64,000 nucleotides of DNA from Morinoia aosen (GCA_030386875.1 CM059575.1:41260859-41324858), one strand, 5' to 3'. Positions 22,173 to 33,895 are shown, counted from the stretch's first letter. The notes: a model not told the origin generated them from the sequence alone. Numbers and translations are program-made.

Positions 22173-22689
22173 TATAATGCGGATTTGTTTTTAGACATGG
22201 GAAGCAGTCACCACAAAGTTCACACCGTCCCCGAACAGCCCATTTGCAACTATGCACTAGACCAGTGGTTCTTAACCCCTGGGTTGCGACCCAAAGTTGG
22301 GACGCCAAGCCATTTCATTGGGTCGCTAAGGGTTTGTGTAATATGAATATAAAACCTCTGATGTAGCATCAAAAGACTATAATTTTGATGAATAAACGAT
22401 AATTTTTGAGCAGTTGTTACGACCCAGACTCTCGGAAAATGCAATGCATTCCGATTTTAACATCGTATTCGATGTTGCGTACCTAATGTTATTTGTGGAG
22501 ACGTTTCTTCGTAACAAATCCTTTAAGAAAGCAAGGTTCAACTACATTTAGAAAGCAAACATGGAGGATTGGCCAACAAGGACCGCAGCTTGTTTGAAAG
22601 AATAAAACAACAACTGAAAAGGCAGCGACTAGATGTTACTGTGAACCAAGCAGTTATCGGCATGTCACAAGTTGAATTGCTTCATTTTT

Positions 22690-22865
22690 GGTCTGCTGGA
22701 AAATTGCATGAGCAAAAAATCCCCTCACGATAGGTGCAGAACTGACTGAACCTGCAGCTTTGGACTTGGTACTAACAACAATTGGAAATGAGTTAGTTAA
22801 AAAATTGAACATGATCCTCTTTCAATGAGACAGTTAAAAAATAATTAAGATTATGTCTTGCGATA
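22690..22865 (+). pseudogene. hAT transposase, N-terminal part
   Basis: Plus-strand reading gives AELTEPAALDLVLTTIGNEL, then after a frame change SNETVK.RIKIMSCDI. The order (a 'P A..D.V' block and then the 'LSN.TV..RI..MS.DI' block) matches the region just before the catalytic core of ZBED5/FAM200-type hAT transposases. The frame is broken several times and is interrupted immediately after MSCDI by the piggyBac insertion. Confidence 0.65.
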
Positions 22866-22879
22866 TTAATTACCCATAT

Positions 22880-22905
22880 CAGCCCACACTACTATACATA
22901 GTAGG
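22880..22905. repeat. piggyBac subterminal palindrome, copy 1
   Basis: CAGCCCACACTACTATACAT followed by AGTAG. It matches the copy near 25299 in the same orientation and the copy near 23235 in inverse orientation. The core CTACTAT..ATAGTAG is itself palindromic. Confidence 0.7.
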
Positions 22906-23231
22906 TAAATTTAAAATGTGAATAGAAAACAATTAAAGCGTAATTGAGGGAAAGTTACTACACCACGTCGTTGGTATGACATGTATGGACACGTTTGAAC
23001 ATGTGCTGGCAGTAGTGAGTGCAACACTCGGCTTTCCTGTCTCATTTAGTCAGAGGCACTCTCGGTAGCAGGATGCCACCAGCTAAATGCAGGTATTTAT
23101 TACATAAGCTAAATTTAGAGGCAGCTTCCTGATATTTCAACAAAATATGCATAACGGCTTATATTTATGTTATGAATGTCTAAATTGAAAAAATTTTATC
23201 ATTGAATTTGATTTATATGAATTTTTCGCTG

Positions 23232-23262
23232 ACAAACTATATATAGTATGTTGGGCAGCTGT
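23232..23262. repeat. piggyBac subterminal palindrome, copy 2 (inverted)
   Basis: AAACTATATATAGTATGTTG followed by GGCAGCT: the inverse orientation of the motif at 25296-25325. Copies 2 and 3 form an inverted pair directly flanking the transposase gene and may be the functional inner repeats. Confidence 0.65.
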
Positions 23263-23386
23263 GGTGACAAATGTGTATCAATATTTGTTTATTGGTTTAT
23301 TTGTTTGGTAAACAATATTGAATTTGTTTACAATGTTCATTTTAGTTTTAAAATAGCAGAAAAATGTTTTTACTCACTAATATAAA

Positions 23387-25140
23387 ATGTATATTATCAG
23401 ATCATCGACCGTGGACAGGATATTGGAAATGTTAGAGAAATGTAAAGAAGATCGAGCTGGAATCTTCATTGAACCTCCACTTGTCAATGAGGATTCAGAT
23501 GAAGATTCTGCAGATGAAGATGCAGGTGGCGATATTGAAAACCTCAATTCAAGACTATTGCAGGCTCCTGCTACTGTTGTGTTCGCCAATGAAGATGAAA
23601 ATGAGGAACCAGATGACATGCAGCCACCACAAAAAAAGGAAGCGTAAAAGTCAAAAAGAAAGTTTGACATACAGTTGGAGTAAGAAAATTTGCTCTCAAT
23701 TTCCAGTGATGTTGGAAGATCAGAGTAATACAACTCCAACAGAAAATTTGAAAGAGAAAACAGCAGTTCATAAATGTGAATTTTTCTTCTCTGAGAACAT
23801 ATCTGAACTAATATGTGATCAGATGAAATTCTATGCATGTCAGAAGGGTAAGCAATTTGACATCTCAGTACGTGATTTGAGGACAGTACTTGGGATTCTT
23901 ATTCTGTCTGGATATCACCAGTTGCCTAGTCGCAGACATCGTTTGTCTGAGGGAAGTGATTTGCATGTAGCACTAGTTGCATATGCTATGTCACGAAATA
24001 GGTTTGAGGAAATTCTGAGGAACATTCATTTCGCGGATAATCAAAAACTGAACAAAAATGACAAGCTGGCCAAATTGCGACCGCTGATTGATCATTTCAA
24101 CAAGAAATTTTCTGATGCATACCCTATGAATCAATGCCTGAATGTGGACGAATCAATGATTGAATATTTCGGTAGGCATGGATGTAAGCAGTGCATACGA
24201 AATAAACCTATACGGTTTGGATTCGAGGCTTGCTGTCTCAATTCAAGACTAGGGTATATGTGCACATTTGATATACATCAAGGGTCTTCATTTGGACCAT
24301 CTGAAGAATTAGAGAATTCTTATGGAAAGGGAGGAAAAGTTTTGTTGAATTTCATAAATAATTTGCCAAAGAAGATAAGAGAATTGCCACTTGAATTTTA
24401 TTTTGACAATTATTTCACCAGTTTTCCTCTTATCTCTAAACTTAGTTCAATGAAGTACGGTGCTACTGGTACAATCCAAAACAACAGACTCCCAAAAACC
24501 TGCACTCTGAAATCTGAAAAAGAAATGAAAAGGAACCAAGAGGAACAAGAGATGTTGCTTACGACTCGAGAAATAAGGTAGAAGTTGTGTGTTGGTTGGA
24601 TAATGCAGTTGTTACAACAGCTTCAAATATTGACGCAACCATCCCAATCGTGAAAGTGTCAAGATGGTCAGCAAAAGATAAGAAAGCTATTTCCATTGAG
24701 CAGCCACAAATAATAAATCGGTACAATTATGTTATGGGTGGCACCGACCGCATGGATCAGAACATAAATAAATATCGTGTCAATAAGCTGAAAAAGTGGT
24801 GGTGGGGAATATTCACTCGGATGTTAGATGCCACTATACAAAATTGTTGGGTTTTGCACAAAGGAGAAGAACCAGATATGCCCTTTTTGGAATTAAAACG
24901 TTTGATTGCACGTACCTACATGCAGCAATCAGAGCAAAGAGATCAGATAGACCTAAATCTTCTATCAAAGTGATATCTGATGTGCGATATGACAACTTTG
25001 GACATTATATTGTTCCTCTACCAAAACAAGCTTGGAAATGTGCACTTGAAAATTGCAAATCGCATCCTTCACAGGGTTGCAATAAATGTAAAGTTGCATT
25101 ATGTGTTCGGTGCTTCATGCCTTATCATGTGCAAAACTAG
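23387..25140 (+). pseudogene. piggyBac transposase
   Basis: Plus-strand transposase of about 580 codons in four frames. 23387-23647 is an acidic N-terminus. It shifts frame at an A7 run (23631-23637) into the large 23640-24581 frame (DISVRDLRTVLGILILSGYH, CLNVDESMIEYFGRHG, EFYFDNYFTSFPLISKL). A second shift near 24550 leads to 24587-24973 (VCWLDNAVV, YVMGGTDRMDQN). A third leads to the Cys-rich C-terminus ending at 25140 (CALENCK, GCNKCKVALCVRCFMPYH). The catalytic aspartates in VDES, FDNYF and GGTDRMDQ are all present, as is the zinc-binding Cys/His tail. Only three frame breaks disable it, so it is a fairly recent pseudogene. Frame 1 alone may also come from a sequencing error in the A-run. 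Confidence 0.9.
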
Positions 25141-25295
25141 TTTCAGCAGGTGTCTGTACTGGATTCCGTAGCCCATGTTGGTTTAATTCAACTTTATGTA
25201 CTATATTTAGGCTCAAAATAATGAAATTAAAAAGAATGTACATTTAAAGGTAATGAAATATAGGTTCTTTAAATTTTTGTATTATTGTAACCTGT

Positions 25296-25326
25296 AACAG
25301 CCCAACCTACTATATATAGTAGCCTC
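25296..25326. repeat. piggyBac subterminal palindrome, copy 3
   Basis: CAGCCCAACCTACTATATAT followed by AGTAG, lying 160 bp after the transposase stop. It pairs as an inverted repeat with copy 2 at 23232-23262. Confidence 0.7.
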
Positions 25327-25400
25327 GAAATTTATACATTTGATACACTTTTTGATTAAAAATTTGTATAGACATGGTAATTATAACCAAATGACCTTAA

Positions 25401-26520
25401 TTACCACAAAAAAATGTTTAAAAAAAATTTGGCCAGATATGGGTTAAAACACAGGTGTTGGAAGCTACGGAAGAAAGTGGACAGGTCAGGGCTCCAGTTA
25501 GACGAGTCAACTGATTTGAGTGTTGATGCCCAACTTGTGACTTATGTACCTTATCAAGGTCAACATGATGTGGAAGAAGAGTTTTTGTTTTGCTGACTAC
25601 AGGAAACCACAACAACAGGAGATGATTTTTTCAAAATAGTAAATTCTTCCTTCATAGAAGAATGACTTAACTGGAAACAGTCTTGTAGTGTTTGTTGTGA
25701 TGGTACACTAGCAATGTTAGGAGATCGACCCTGTTTTACAGTTTGAGTTAAGCAGGAAAATCTTTCTGTTGTAGTTGTTCACTGCCTTCTTCACCAAAAT
25801 CATGCTGCTCAGAAGTTAACAAAAGAGTTGCAGAATGTGATGCAGGAGGTAATTCAAATACTTCATTTTATCAAAGCTATAGGGCTCTCATCTCCAGATT
25901 ATTTTCTCAAATGTCTTTTGATTTCGATTCTAAATATTTGCATCTGCTGTACCTTTCTGAAGTTAGGTGGCTGTCACGAGAAAAGGTTCTTCTACGATTG
26001 CTTGAATTACGCACCGAAATAGAGATGTTTCTGGCTGAAAAGAAATATAAACTTCAGATTCAGATGAACTTCAGAATTTCAGATTCAAATTGGCTGATGC
26101 AAGTAGCATTCCTTGCAGATATATTTGCTGAGATTATTTCCCTGAATATATCGATGCTAGGTTGCGATCAGACATTGATTGGGCTCTCTGAAAAATTATC
26201 ATCATTCAAAGCAAAACTAAAGTTGTGGATCAATGAGCTAAAAGCAAGAAAAACAGCATCATTTCCATCGCTAAATGTACCCCTGGAAATAACGATTTTT
26301 CTCTTGTTGAAGTCTTAGACATTATTGATCAACCCAAGTCCAAACTAGTCGCTGAGTTTGTCTATAATATTCCAGAAAAATATAAATACTGTTGGATAAG
26401 AAAATCATTCAACATTGCTGCTGAAGAATTACCCGAGGATATTTCAAACATCATCAACTTACACGAGCAGCATTGTGAAATTCAAAATGATGAAACAATT
26501 CATTAAAATTTTAAAAAGCA
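25401..26520 (+). pseudogene. hAT transposase, catalytic and C-terminal part
   Basis: Plus-strand pieces resume right after the piggyBac right TTAA. 25414-25596 has RSGLQLDESTDLS, the first catalytic Asp block of hAT (ZBED5/FAM200 type). 25600-25900 is broken by stops and reads VVHCLLHQNHAAQKLTKELQ. 25911-26318 has YLSEVRWLSREKVLLRLLEL (the hAT 'RW' block) and WLMQVAFLADIFAEIISLN. 26320-26510 holds the end, with IPEKYKYCWIRKSFNIAAEE-like dimerisation sequence. Multiple stops make it inactive. Together with 22690-22865 it gives one transposase interrupted by piggyBac. Confidence 0.8.
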
Positions 26521-27363
26521 ACTTGAATCACTGGGCTCATATTGAATAAAAGTGTGCATAGAAAAAACTGCAGGACTCTACTTTAATTACTCCTCATATC
26601 TCAATTCTAGTCTATTTTGTGTTCAGTAATACTAATATGTCTCAATGTAAATTTATTCGATAAAAATTTCCCATTTTTAAAAAACGGAACTCAATAGCTG
26701 AAACAGCAACACCATCCAGGCCTTACATGTGGTGACCCCAGCAGTACCAGAACTGGAGAACGCCGCAATACTGCCCCGGATTCACCATCGGGTTTTCCTC
26801 GCCTGCCCCTTATAAAACAATTCTTGGCGGTGAAGCCATGAAAGCCCTACTTCCTTTTGCGACAATATATTTGTGTGACGCAGGCTTTTGTGCCATAACA
26901 GTCATTGAAAACAAAGTGCAGAAACCGCTCACAAGTCGAGGATGACCTAAGATGCAGTCTAAAAACAAAATCACCCATATTTGAGGAGCTGACCAACACA
27001 ATTCAGGGTCAAGGTTCTCACTGATTACGGCAGTGGAAACATAATACGTGTTTATTTGTGTGTTTAATTTTTTGGAACGATGTATCACAGTAATTTTTTC
27101 TTTGTTCATATTTAAAAAGCATGAAGGTCAAATATACCTAATTTGTGTGCGCAATAATTGAAAATATATGTTGGTAGATTTTTCAAGACGTCATTATGCT
27201 GCTTATTTTGATAAACATGAAAGCAATCATTTTTATTTCTGCAGTGTAAACCTATAGTAACCTGTTTTCAGAAGAATAATCATGCTATGAACGATTTTTT
27301 ATTGATATGGAGGTTTGGGTCGCGGCAGTTTTTTGGGACAGAATTTGGGTCACTGCCAAAAAA
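26521..27363. other. hAT 3' non-coding region
   Basis: AT-rich DNA between the end of the hAT transposase and the right inverted repeat. The last 70 bp contain GGGTCGCGGCAG, and GGGTCACTGCC mirrors the left subterminal region. No gene is seen. Confidence 0.6.
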
Positions 27364-27386
27364 GGTTAAGAACCACTGCAATAGAC

Positions 27387-28685
27387 CAACCTCCGAGTGA
27401 CGTCTGAGTGTTGCCGTCCGCTCAGAGATGCCGGCTGACGGTCCGTCCGTCTTTCTAGCGCAGGGTTTACTCGAACATTTCCATAACGGTTGAAGTTACG
27501 GTGTAGAAGTTGTTAACGGAATTAACCTCTTTGTCGAGTGGACTCGTAGAGGCACGTGTAGACACAAGTGAGGTCCAGCTAAACTTCCAGATGGAGTAAT
27601 CTTGCCAATTAGAATGTGCCTGGCACATTCGGCGACAACTAAGATCCAGCGTCCCAGCGAAGTGCTGACCATTTAACCGGAAGCAGAGTGGATTCCGGGA
27701 TAAGCAGATAAGATGGTTACTCTGCGGGATCTGAAGAAGAACTGCGGGAATAGGAGGAGCTTCCACGCAAGTTAGTGGCGGAAAAAGGAAAGTCGGTTCT
27801 AGTACATTACAATTGTGCTAATCAGAGGAGCGGTGTGATATGAGTGACTTTAAATATTACCATAATATTTTCTCCCAAATTGTTTTATTTTAATTCCTTT
27901 TAATTACCACTAATTTAATTAATTTAAGGAATTAAATTTTGCAGATTAATGTAGCTCTCGCCTGGGTCATATTAAAAGTTGCCTTAATTTTAGTCCTTAT
28001 AGCTATAATGCAGGTATTCTGTACATAGCACGTCATTTTGCATCTCTGTCATAGGGCCTGCAGCATTTCGGTGTGAATTTCCCATCTACCAGAAATTCTA
28101 ATTTTCCTGAAATTTCTGTTAGAAAATCAGAAACTATTTCATTTTACGTTTGCTAAGCCATTCGTATATTCATCTTACTTTTTTCTGTCGACAACAATGA
28201 GCACCACAGCCGTCAGTTCAATGCAGCAGAACGAACGTTTTTTCCATAATTAGGAGCATTTCCTCATTTTTATTTTGTAATTTTATTTACTTATTTTTCT
28301 GTATTAATATTTAACGTCTGTATGACAAACATTCCCTGAAATACATTTTGTGTGTACACCAATATACAGGTTTATAGATGTGAGGGTTGTGCCATGTTTT
28401 TAATGAACTAAATTTTGGCTAACGTTGTCTCGCTATTTCAAAATCATTCACGAAGATGTTTTCTATCGATTTCGGCTGAGCTGGGGGGAGGGGGTAATTT
28501 AAGCATTTTCATTTAGTCATTTTTATATTTTTCCGTGCGTTTAGCGCACACTAGCACTGAACTTTCAAATCCGAAGAAACTCTAAATTTCTGTTATTAAA
28601 ATTATCACTTTGGACCAAATTGCTTAATCTACCTATATGTGCCAAATTTTGTAAATATTCGCCACTCAGATGTGATATCCGGCCA
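27387..28685. other. No recognisable gene
   Basis: 27387-27840 is GC-richer flanking DNA and 27840-28685 is AT-rich. Short ORFs on either strand have no protein features. Nothing repeated within the window was noticed here. Confidence 0.45.
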
Positions 28686-29560
28686 CAATGTTACTCCATT
28701 TTATCCCATGTACACATGTCCGTATAATGCTGAAGAGCTGTGTTGTTTCTTGACTGTAACCTGAGTTTTCTTAAAAATTTCTATGAATAAATTAAAAACT
28801 AGTTCATTTTTACGTTTTTCGAAGTATTCTTTTCCTTATAGTTATTTTTTTCCGAATAATTTCTTAGGATTACAGTAAGCTCAACTGTCATTTTTGGTGT
28901 AGTAGATGGTAGGTTGTTTTTATCTTTTCATTTTATATATGTATTTTTTTCTTATATTTCATTTTCAATAAGTAATATATATTAATATATGTTTGTACGT
29001 ATGTAGGTATATATATATCTACACAAATTGATATACATGTTTCTATTTCATTTCTTTACGCAAAATCCATCCGGTTAATACATTAATTGCACTAGCGAAA
29101 TGATTCAAAAATAGATCTATCACTTCCCAAGAGGGCGTTTCTGTGAATCGGATTAATTAACAAATACAATTAATGAAATAAAACGCAATTTGAAAATATA
29201 AATCGTGGTAAAATTATCTTTCTGTCAGTATGTTGTACAAGCTATGAATTTTGATGTTGAGTATATGTTTGTTTGCGCATTTCTGCTAAAATTTTGTAGA
29301 TATTTTTGTCAATCATGAATGGTAACCGGCTTACACTGTATCTACATTTTATCCCATGTACCCATGTCCGCATGATGTCGCAGAGAATATCGAGAAGATA
29401 TGTTTTTTTTTGTTGTTGTTGTTCCTCGGCGGTAACTTACGTTTTCGTAAAATTTCTTTGAGGAAATTAAAAACGATTCCATTTTACGTTTTCGAAGTCC
29501 TTTTTCAATTCCTTATTTTTCCTCAGGTTATTTCTTACGATTAAACAGAGCTCCCTATAT
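28686..29560. repeat. Dispersed repeat; internal duplication and a copy at 45.3-45.8 kb
   Basis: 28690-28890 and 29330-29555 are diverged direct copies (shared TTTTATCCCATGTAC.CATGT, CATTTTACGTTTT.CGAAGT, TTTCTTA.GATTA). 28930-29290 resembles 45350-45830 in the same orientation (ATATATGTTTCTATTTC.., GATCTATCAC..CCCA..AGGGC, TTTCTGTGAAT). No coding potential is seen, so this is probably a non-autonomous element present at least twice in the window. Confidence 0.6.
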
Positions 29561-29990
29561 GCAATGTCATATGGAAGCCACATGGTTACGACATGGATTG
29601 TCCATGTTTGCCAAATGGGTTCTACGTGCCCATGCTATGTGGAAAACGCATGGACTTTTGGAAAGTGGCTCCATGTGGTTCCCACCTGGTTAAGACAAGT
29701 GTAGAGGATGTGGATCCTACATGGAAACCATATGCCTCGTGGCCATCCCTCGCTTCTGCCAGATAGGATCCATGTGGTAATAACGCATGGGTTCCATCTA
29801 TAAATCAAGCAGACTTACCATGAATTCTGCCGACGTGTATTATACATTGTTTCCATGTGGTTATCAATGTTGGTTTGTCGCTCCGGTGCCGTTGTAATGC
29901 CACGTCTTGTTGCAGATGACCTGTTGAGAACACGTCCCCCCAAAATGCCATTCTCAACACGCACTGAACATTGATACCATACATGGTAAT
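29549..29990. repeat. CCATGTGG-rich repeat block
   Basis: The left edge CCCTATATGCAATGTCATAT and following GGAAGCCACATGG is found, inverted, at 45250-45292 (CCACGTGGCTTCCATGTGAC and ATTGTATGTAGGG). Inside are many CCAYRTGG / CCATGTGG motifs on both strands. This organisation resembles a DNA element with repeated subterminal motifs; superfamily is unknown. Confidence 0.5.
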
Positions 29991-30454
29991 GTTATTCAAA
30001 CTGATCGCAAATGTTTCGCGATTTTCTTTGAAATAATTTATCAGCCTGTACAGTAATTAGCGGCGAAACGAATGGCATCTCAGTATTCATAGGGTTTCAT
30101 GGCAGCCTCCACCACTCGTCGCGTGTTTTAGTGACATATATACAGGTATTATACTCATATTTATGTCACAAGGCTGTTAATTCACAAAGGCGCGCATGCA
30201 TTGTGAATGAAATATCAACCGACGATCTCGGAGCAACTTGCAAATTGCGATATTTTTTCCCGAGTGAAGAAAGTAGGGTTAACAGCCAGGCTAAGAAGCA
30301 GTGAATAATTCCATTATTCAAACATTTCCAATTTTCTTTCTACGCATTGACTTGTATTTTGAGAATTTCAAAAATTGAATGCATCTATAAGTAAGGCTTT
30401 CAAAGAAGAACAAAGACTATGAACCCTCCATAGCATAACTTATACCACGCTATA

Positions 30455-31393
30455 CCGGGTGTCCCATGAAAATGTCCCCGACTTTTCGATTGATTATATT
30501 TCCGCAATCAATTAACGTATTTGAAATGTATTTTTTTCACACTGTAGCAAATTTAGTTTCTTTTTCGAATAATTTAAGTTTTCGAAAATCGTTTAATAAC
30601 CACTTAACAGTGATCGATTTTCTGAAAGAGGTAGAAAAACTAATTGTTGAAAGGGAAGGTTTAAAAACAACACTGGTGATCTTCTTCATTTCTCAATACC
30701 TACTGTTAAAAATAATTTTACAAAGATGTATCCTACATACCACCAAGTCTTTAAGCCTTCTGAGAGGTTATTTACTTTCTTGTTTCATCATTTGAAGACA
30801 CTTAAGATGCAGCTCACTAACTATCAATGAATTTCCATCATATTGGAATACGAAGCAATGGAAATCTATAAAAAGTTAAAAAAACAATTAATGAAACCTT
30901 CCGGAAATCACCATATAAGAAGACTGTGTTTCTCACGGTTAGAAAATTTGGAAGAAAATTAAATGCTCTACTTACTTTTTGAGCGCTTTTTGTTGTTTCA
31001 CATTCCAATACGATGAAAATTCTTTGATCGTTTGTGGGCTGCATTTTGAGTGTCTTCAAATGATGAAAAAAGAAAGTAAATAACCTCTTAGAGGGCTTAA
31101 AGACTTGGCGGTATGTAGGATACATCTTTGTGAAATTATTTTTAACAGTAGGTAATGAGAAATGAAGAAGATCACCAGAGTTGTTTTTAAAACTTTCCTG
31201 TCAACAATTATTTTTTCTACCTTTCAGTAAATCGATCACTGTTAAGTGGTTATTAAAGGATTTTCAAAAACTTAAATTATTCGAAAAAGAAACTAAATTT
31301 GCTACATTGTGAAAAAAGACATTTCAAATACGTTAATCGATTGCGAAGATATAATCAATCGAAAAGTCGGGGACATTTTTGTGTGACACCCGG
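30455..31393. mobile_element. 939-bp palindromic (long inverted repeat) element
   Basis: The left end CCGGGTGTCCCATGAAAATG and the right end (complement CCGGGTGTCACACAAAAATG) begin two arms of about 400 bp each that match almost throughout. The central spacer is roughly 30860-30998. The arms share GTCCCCGACTTTTCGATTGA and the tract with AAGTCTTTAAGCC. An RNA crossing it would fold into a long hairpin. The few ORFs are by-products. Flanking TA on the left may be part of a TA target. Confidence 0.85.
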
Positions 31394-32821
31394 TTTGGGT
31401 GTTCGTAGTAAAAGCACGTTCATAAATTTTATCCAGGGCAGATTTTCACCACATTAATTTGGAATAGAAAAAACTGACCGTCAGCAAGGAATTTTTTGTT
31501 TGATTTTGTAATGATTTTTAGAAAAAATTAAAGTCCACTAATACTATGGCAGGGAATATTAATATTCAAACTCGAAAAATCATGATGACAGATGAAATGT
31601 TCAGTAATGAATTGTAACATTTTTATTAAAGCAAATCAAATTTCTATAATATAATGTCACCGCAAACTTCATCAATCAAAATCGAGAAATTGTACTAGCT
31701 GAATTGTTCATTCTTGGATATTGTTAACATTTCTTAGAAACAAATTCAATTCCTTAAATATGATAAAATGGCAGCGCTAACTTCAATGTTCATATTTGAA
31801 ACATCATGGTTCTATAAAAATGAACTATGAGGAATTAATTTACCCTTCAAATGCATGAAAACTTCCTAACAAATAAAAATTAATTATAAATCAATTTTCA
31901 TTAATTATTTAAATTTAATTTTTACTCTAGTCCATGGAAGGGTTAATTATAAATTAATTTACCCTTCCAATCCGTTCAAATTTATATATAATGGATGGGA
32001 ATACATGTTTATGCATTTTAGTGTGTAAATTTTTCCTTCATCGTACATTTCTATTGTCTCATGACAAATTCAGACAAAACATCGACAAAATGAATTATAA
32101 TCACAAACCTCATCCATAATGTGAAGACTGATAAACCCTCAAAATGAAGGTCAAGAAAATAAATAATGAAATAAGAAACAAAATCTTACCAGCGAATAAT
32201 TGTAATGATGGATTACTTAGCGGTATTTCAAATTAAAATGCTTACGTAAATATATTTTAATGCATAAGTACCACAAAACAACAAAATGAATTACAAGAAA
32301 AAGAATTAAACGATATTTTATTCTTTCAGCGCAAACGAGAAACGGCGCAATTAAAGTCATCATTGCCGTCGAAAGGTTTACATTTATATAAGAACTAGAG
32401 CTCTGTATAATAATCCTACACGATTTCCAGCGACTTATTACTTCTCATCACGACGGCGTGCTTATGAGAGAATTATTGTAATAAAATCAGATTATTGTTA
32501 ACGGCTTCAGTACCAAAATGAGCTACAGTTCAACAGAAAATAATGAAGAGAAATTAACCAGCCGTATCGCTTTAACCAGCAGCGCATGAGAACTATGCTC
32601 AGTTTTAATTTATACCATAATAAGAGCCGCGTCGGTCCGTCCGTCCGTCCGAAGCCAGCCTGTAGTATGTCATGAGCGTATCTGTGATACAAGCTCCAGC
32701 CCTATACATTTTGACGGGCCGTGTTCACGCGGCCTCATCAACTCCCGAGAGATTGTATTTTTTAATTTATTACGGCCTTTCTCTCATTTCGCCCTTTTTT
32801 TATTTCAAATAAAGGGGGGTG
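31394..32821. other. AT-rich DNA, no gene; small GTCC repeat
   Basis: 1.4 kb of low-GC sequence with no protein-like ORF. A (GTCC)n microsatellite of about 4.5 units lies at 32635-32652. Confidence 0.5.
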
Positions 32822-32844
32822 GACTACACCTTTTTCACTTCAAA

Positions 32845-33015
32845 TTAATCTAAGTCAAGTTCAATTTAATCCGAGTCAAGTTCAAATTAATCCAAGTCAA
32901 GTTCAAATTAATCCAAGTCAAGTTCAATTTAATCCAAGTCAAGTTTAAATTAATCCAAGTCAAGTTCATATTAATCCAAGTCAAGTTCAAATTAATCCGA
33001 GTCAAGTTCAAATTA
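32845..33015. repeat. 21-bp tandem array, left foldback arm
   Basis: About 8 copies of AAGTCAAGTTCAAATTAATC plus C, period 21 bp. Open on the minus strand as NLTWINL-type heptapeptides, which is not coding. It mirrors the array at 44010-44295. Confidence 0.95.
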
Positions 33016-33704
33016 ATCCAACCCTCAGTTGAGTTATATGACATAATAATTTGTTAATTTGAGTTTTTTGTGTTAAATATGTATCTATTGGATATTATAA
33101 GCAAGAATGGTTTCGAGGATTTATTTACACTCATAGATATTTATATACGTGAAATTCCACTTTATCACTTCTATGAAATCATATACATGTAAATACAAAA
33201 GGTTATCATTGAACGATATGTAGATTTAATCTTTAAAAGAAATATACAAGTGCGATTCACTGAGTACTAATGTACGATTCCGTTTGATTACAATTTATAT
33301 ATCTACATTTCTACCCAGATACATTCTTGCATTAGCAATATAAATATTGCCATCCATTCTAATTCCGTGTTAGTCAATGTGAAGAAAGGTAGGATCCACT
33401 TTCATTGCACAATAATAATACAAGAAACAATGTTTCTAACTTAATACTGATTTTATTGTGTGTGTTCACAATTCAATATATAATACTTTCAAGACTTAAA
33501 TATTCAAAAAATGATTATTATGAAAGTTATTGAAGTCTTAAAAGCATTATATATTAAATAGTAAACACACACAAATAAAATCAGTAGTGAATTAGAAACA
33601 TTGTTTCTTGTATTATTATTGTGTGTTGTAAGTGGCTCCAGCATTTCTTCACATTGACTAACACGGAATTAGAATAGATGGCAACATTTTTATTGCTAAT
33701 TCAG

Positions 33705-33879
33705 TATACGGGGCAGGTAAACACTTGTGAAGCTTGGGCGGAGTTTATTTGCCAGGTGTTGGCAGAAGACAGGATAATGATTGAGTGAGCACCTGGCCTC
33801 GACAAGGGCGGCTTTTTATAGGTGTCGTCCAGATACAGACAAAGCTACTACAGATAGACATGTGCGGAGATGCCGCACA
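33705..33879 (-). repeat. Gypsy-1 3' LTR
   Basis: 175 bp, starting TGTGCGGC and ending CGTATA on the minus strand, with a CGGCATCTCCGCACA inverted start. It is identical to the 5' LTR except G/C at 33711. A polypurine tract lies immediately before it on the minus strand. Confidence 0.95.
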
Positions 33880-33895
33880 TTGGTCCCCCTCCCGA
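33880..33895 (-). promoter_or_regulatory. Gypsy-1 polypurine tract
   Basis: The minus strand reads GGGAGGGGGACCAA directly abutting the TGTGCGG start of the 3' LTR, the position and composition of a plus-strand primer for reverse transcription. Confidence 0.8.

Larger units (their letters stand above)
22866..25400 (+). mobile_element. piggyBac-like transposon nested in the hAT
   Basis: hAT transposase coding sequence stops at TTAA (22866-22869) and resumes after TTAA (25397-25400), which is the target duplication piggyBac elements make. The inside holds a piggyBac transposase ORF. Three copies of a palindromic motif built on CTACTATATATAGTAG next to GCCCAA mark the ends (see separate entries). 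The terminal bases inside the TTAAs do not form an obvious classical piggyBac inverted repeat, so the exact ends remain tentative. Confidence 0.75.
22263..27378 (+). mobile_element. hAT transposon, 5.1 kb, interrupted by piggyBac
   Basis: The left end CAGTGGTTCTTAACC (22263-22277) and the right end GGTTAAGAACCACTG (27364-27378) are perfect 15-bp inverted repeats. Both subterminal regions also share GCGACCCAAA in inverted orientation. Flanking 8-mers CACTAGAC (22255-22262) and CAATAGAC (27379-27386) match at 7 of 8 positions, as expected for the 8-bp duplication of hAT elements. Inside is a decayed hAT transposase on the plus strand, split by the piggyBac at 22866-25400. Confidence 0.92.

Noticed and set aside
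23377-23838. 153-aa minus-strand ORF with Ser-rich sequence
   Set aside because: Antisense of the acidic N-terminus of the piggyBac transposase; Ser runs mirror Asp/Glu codons.
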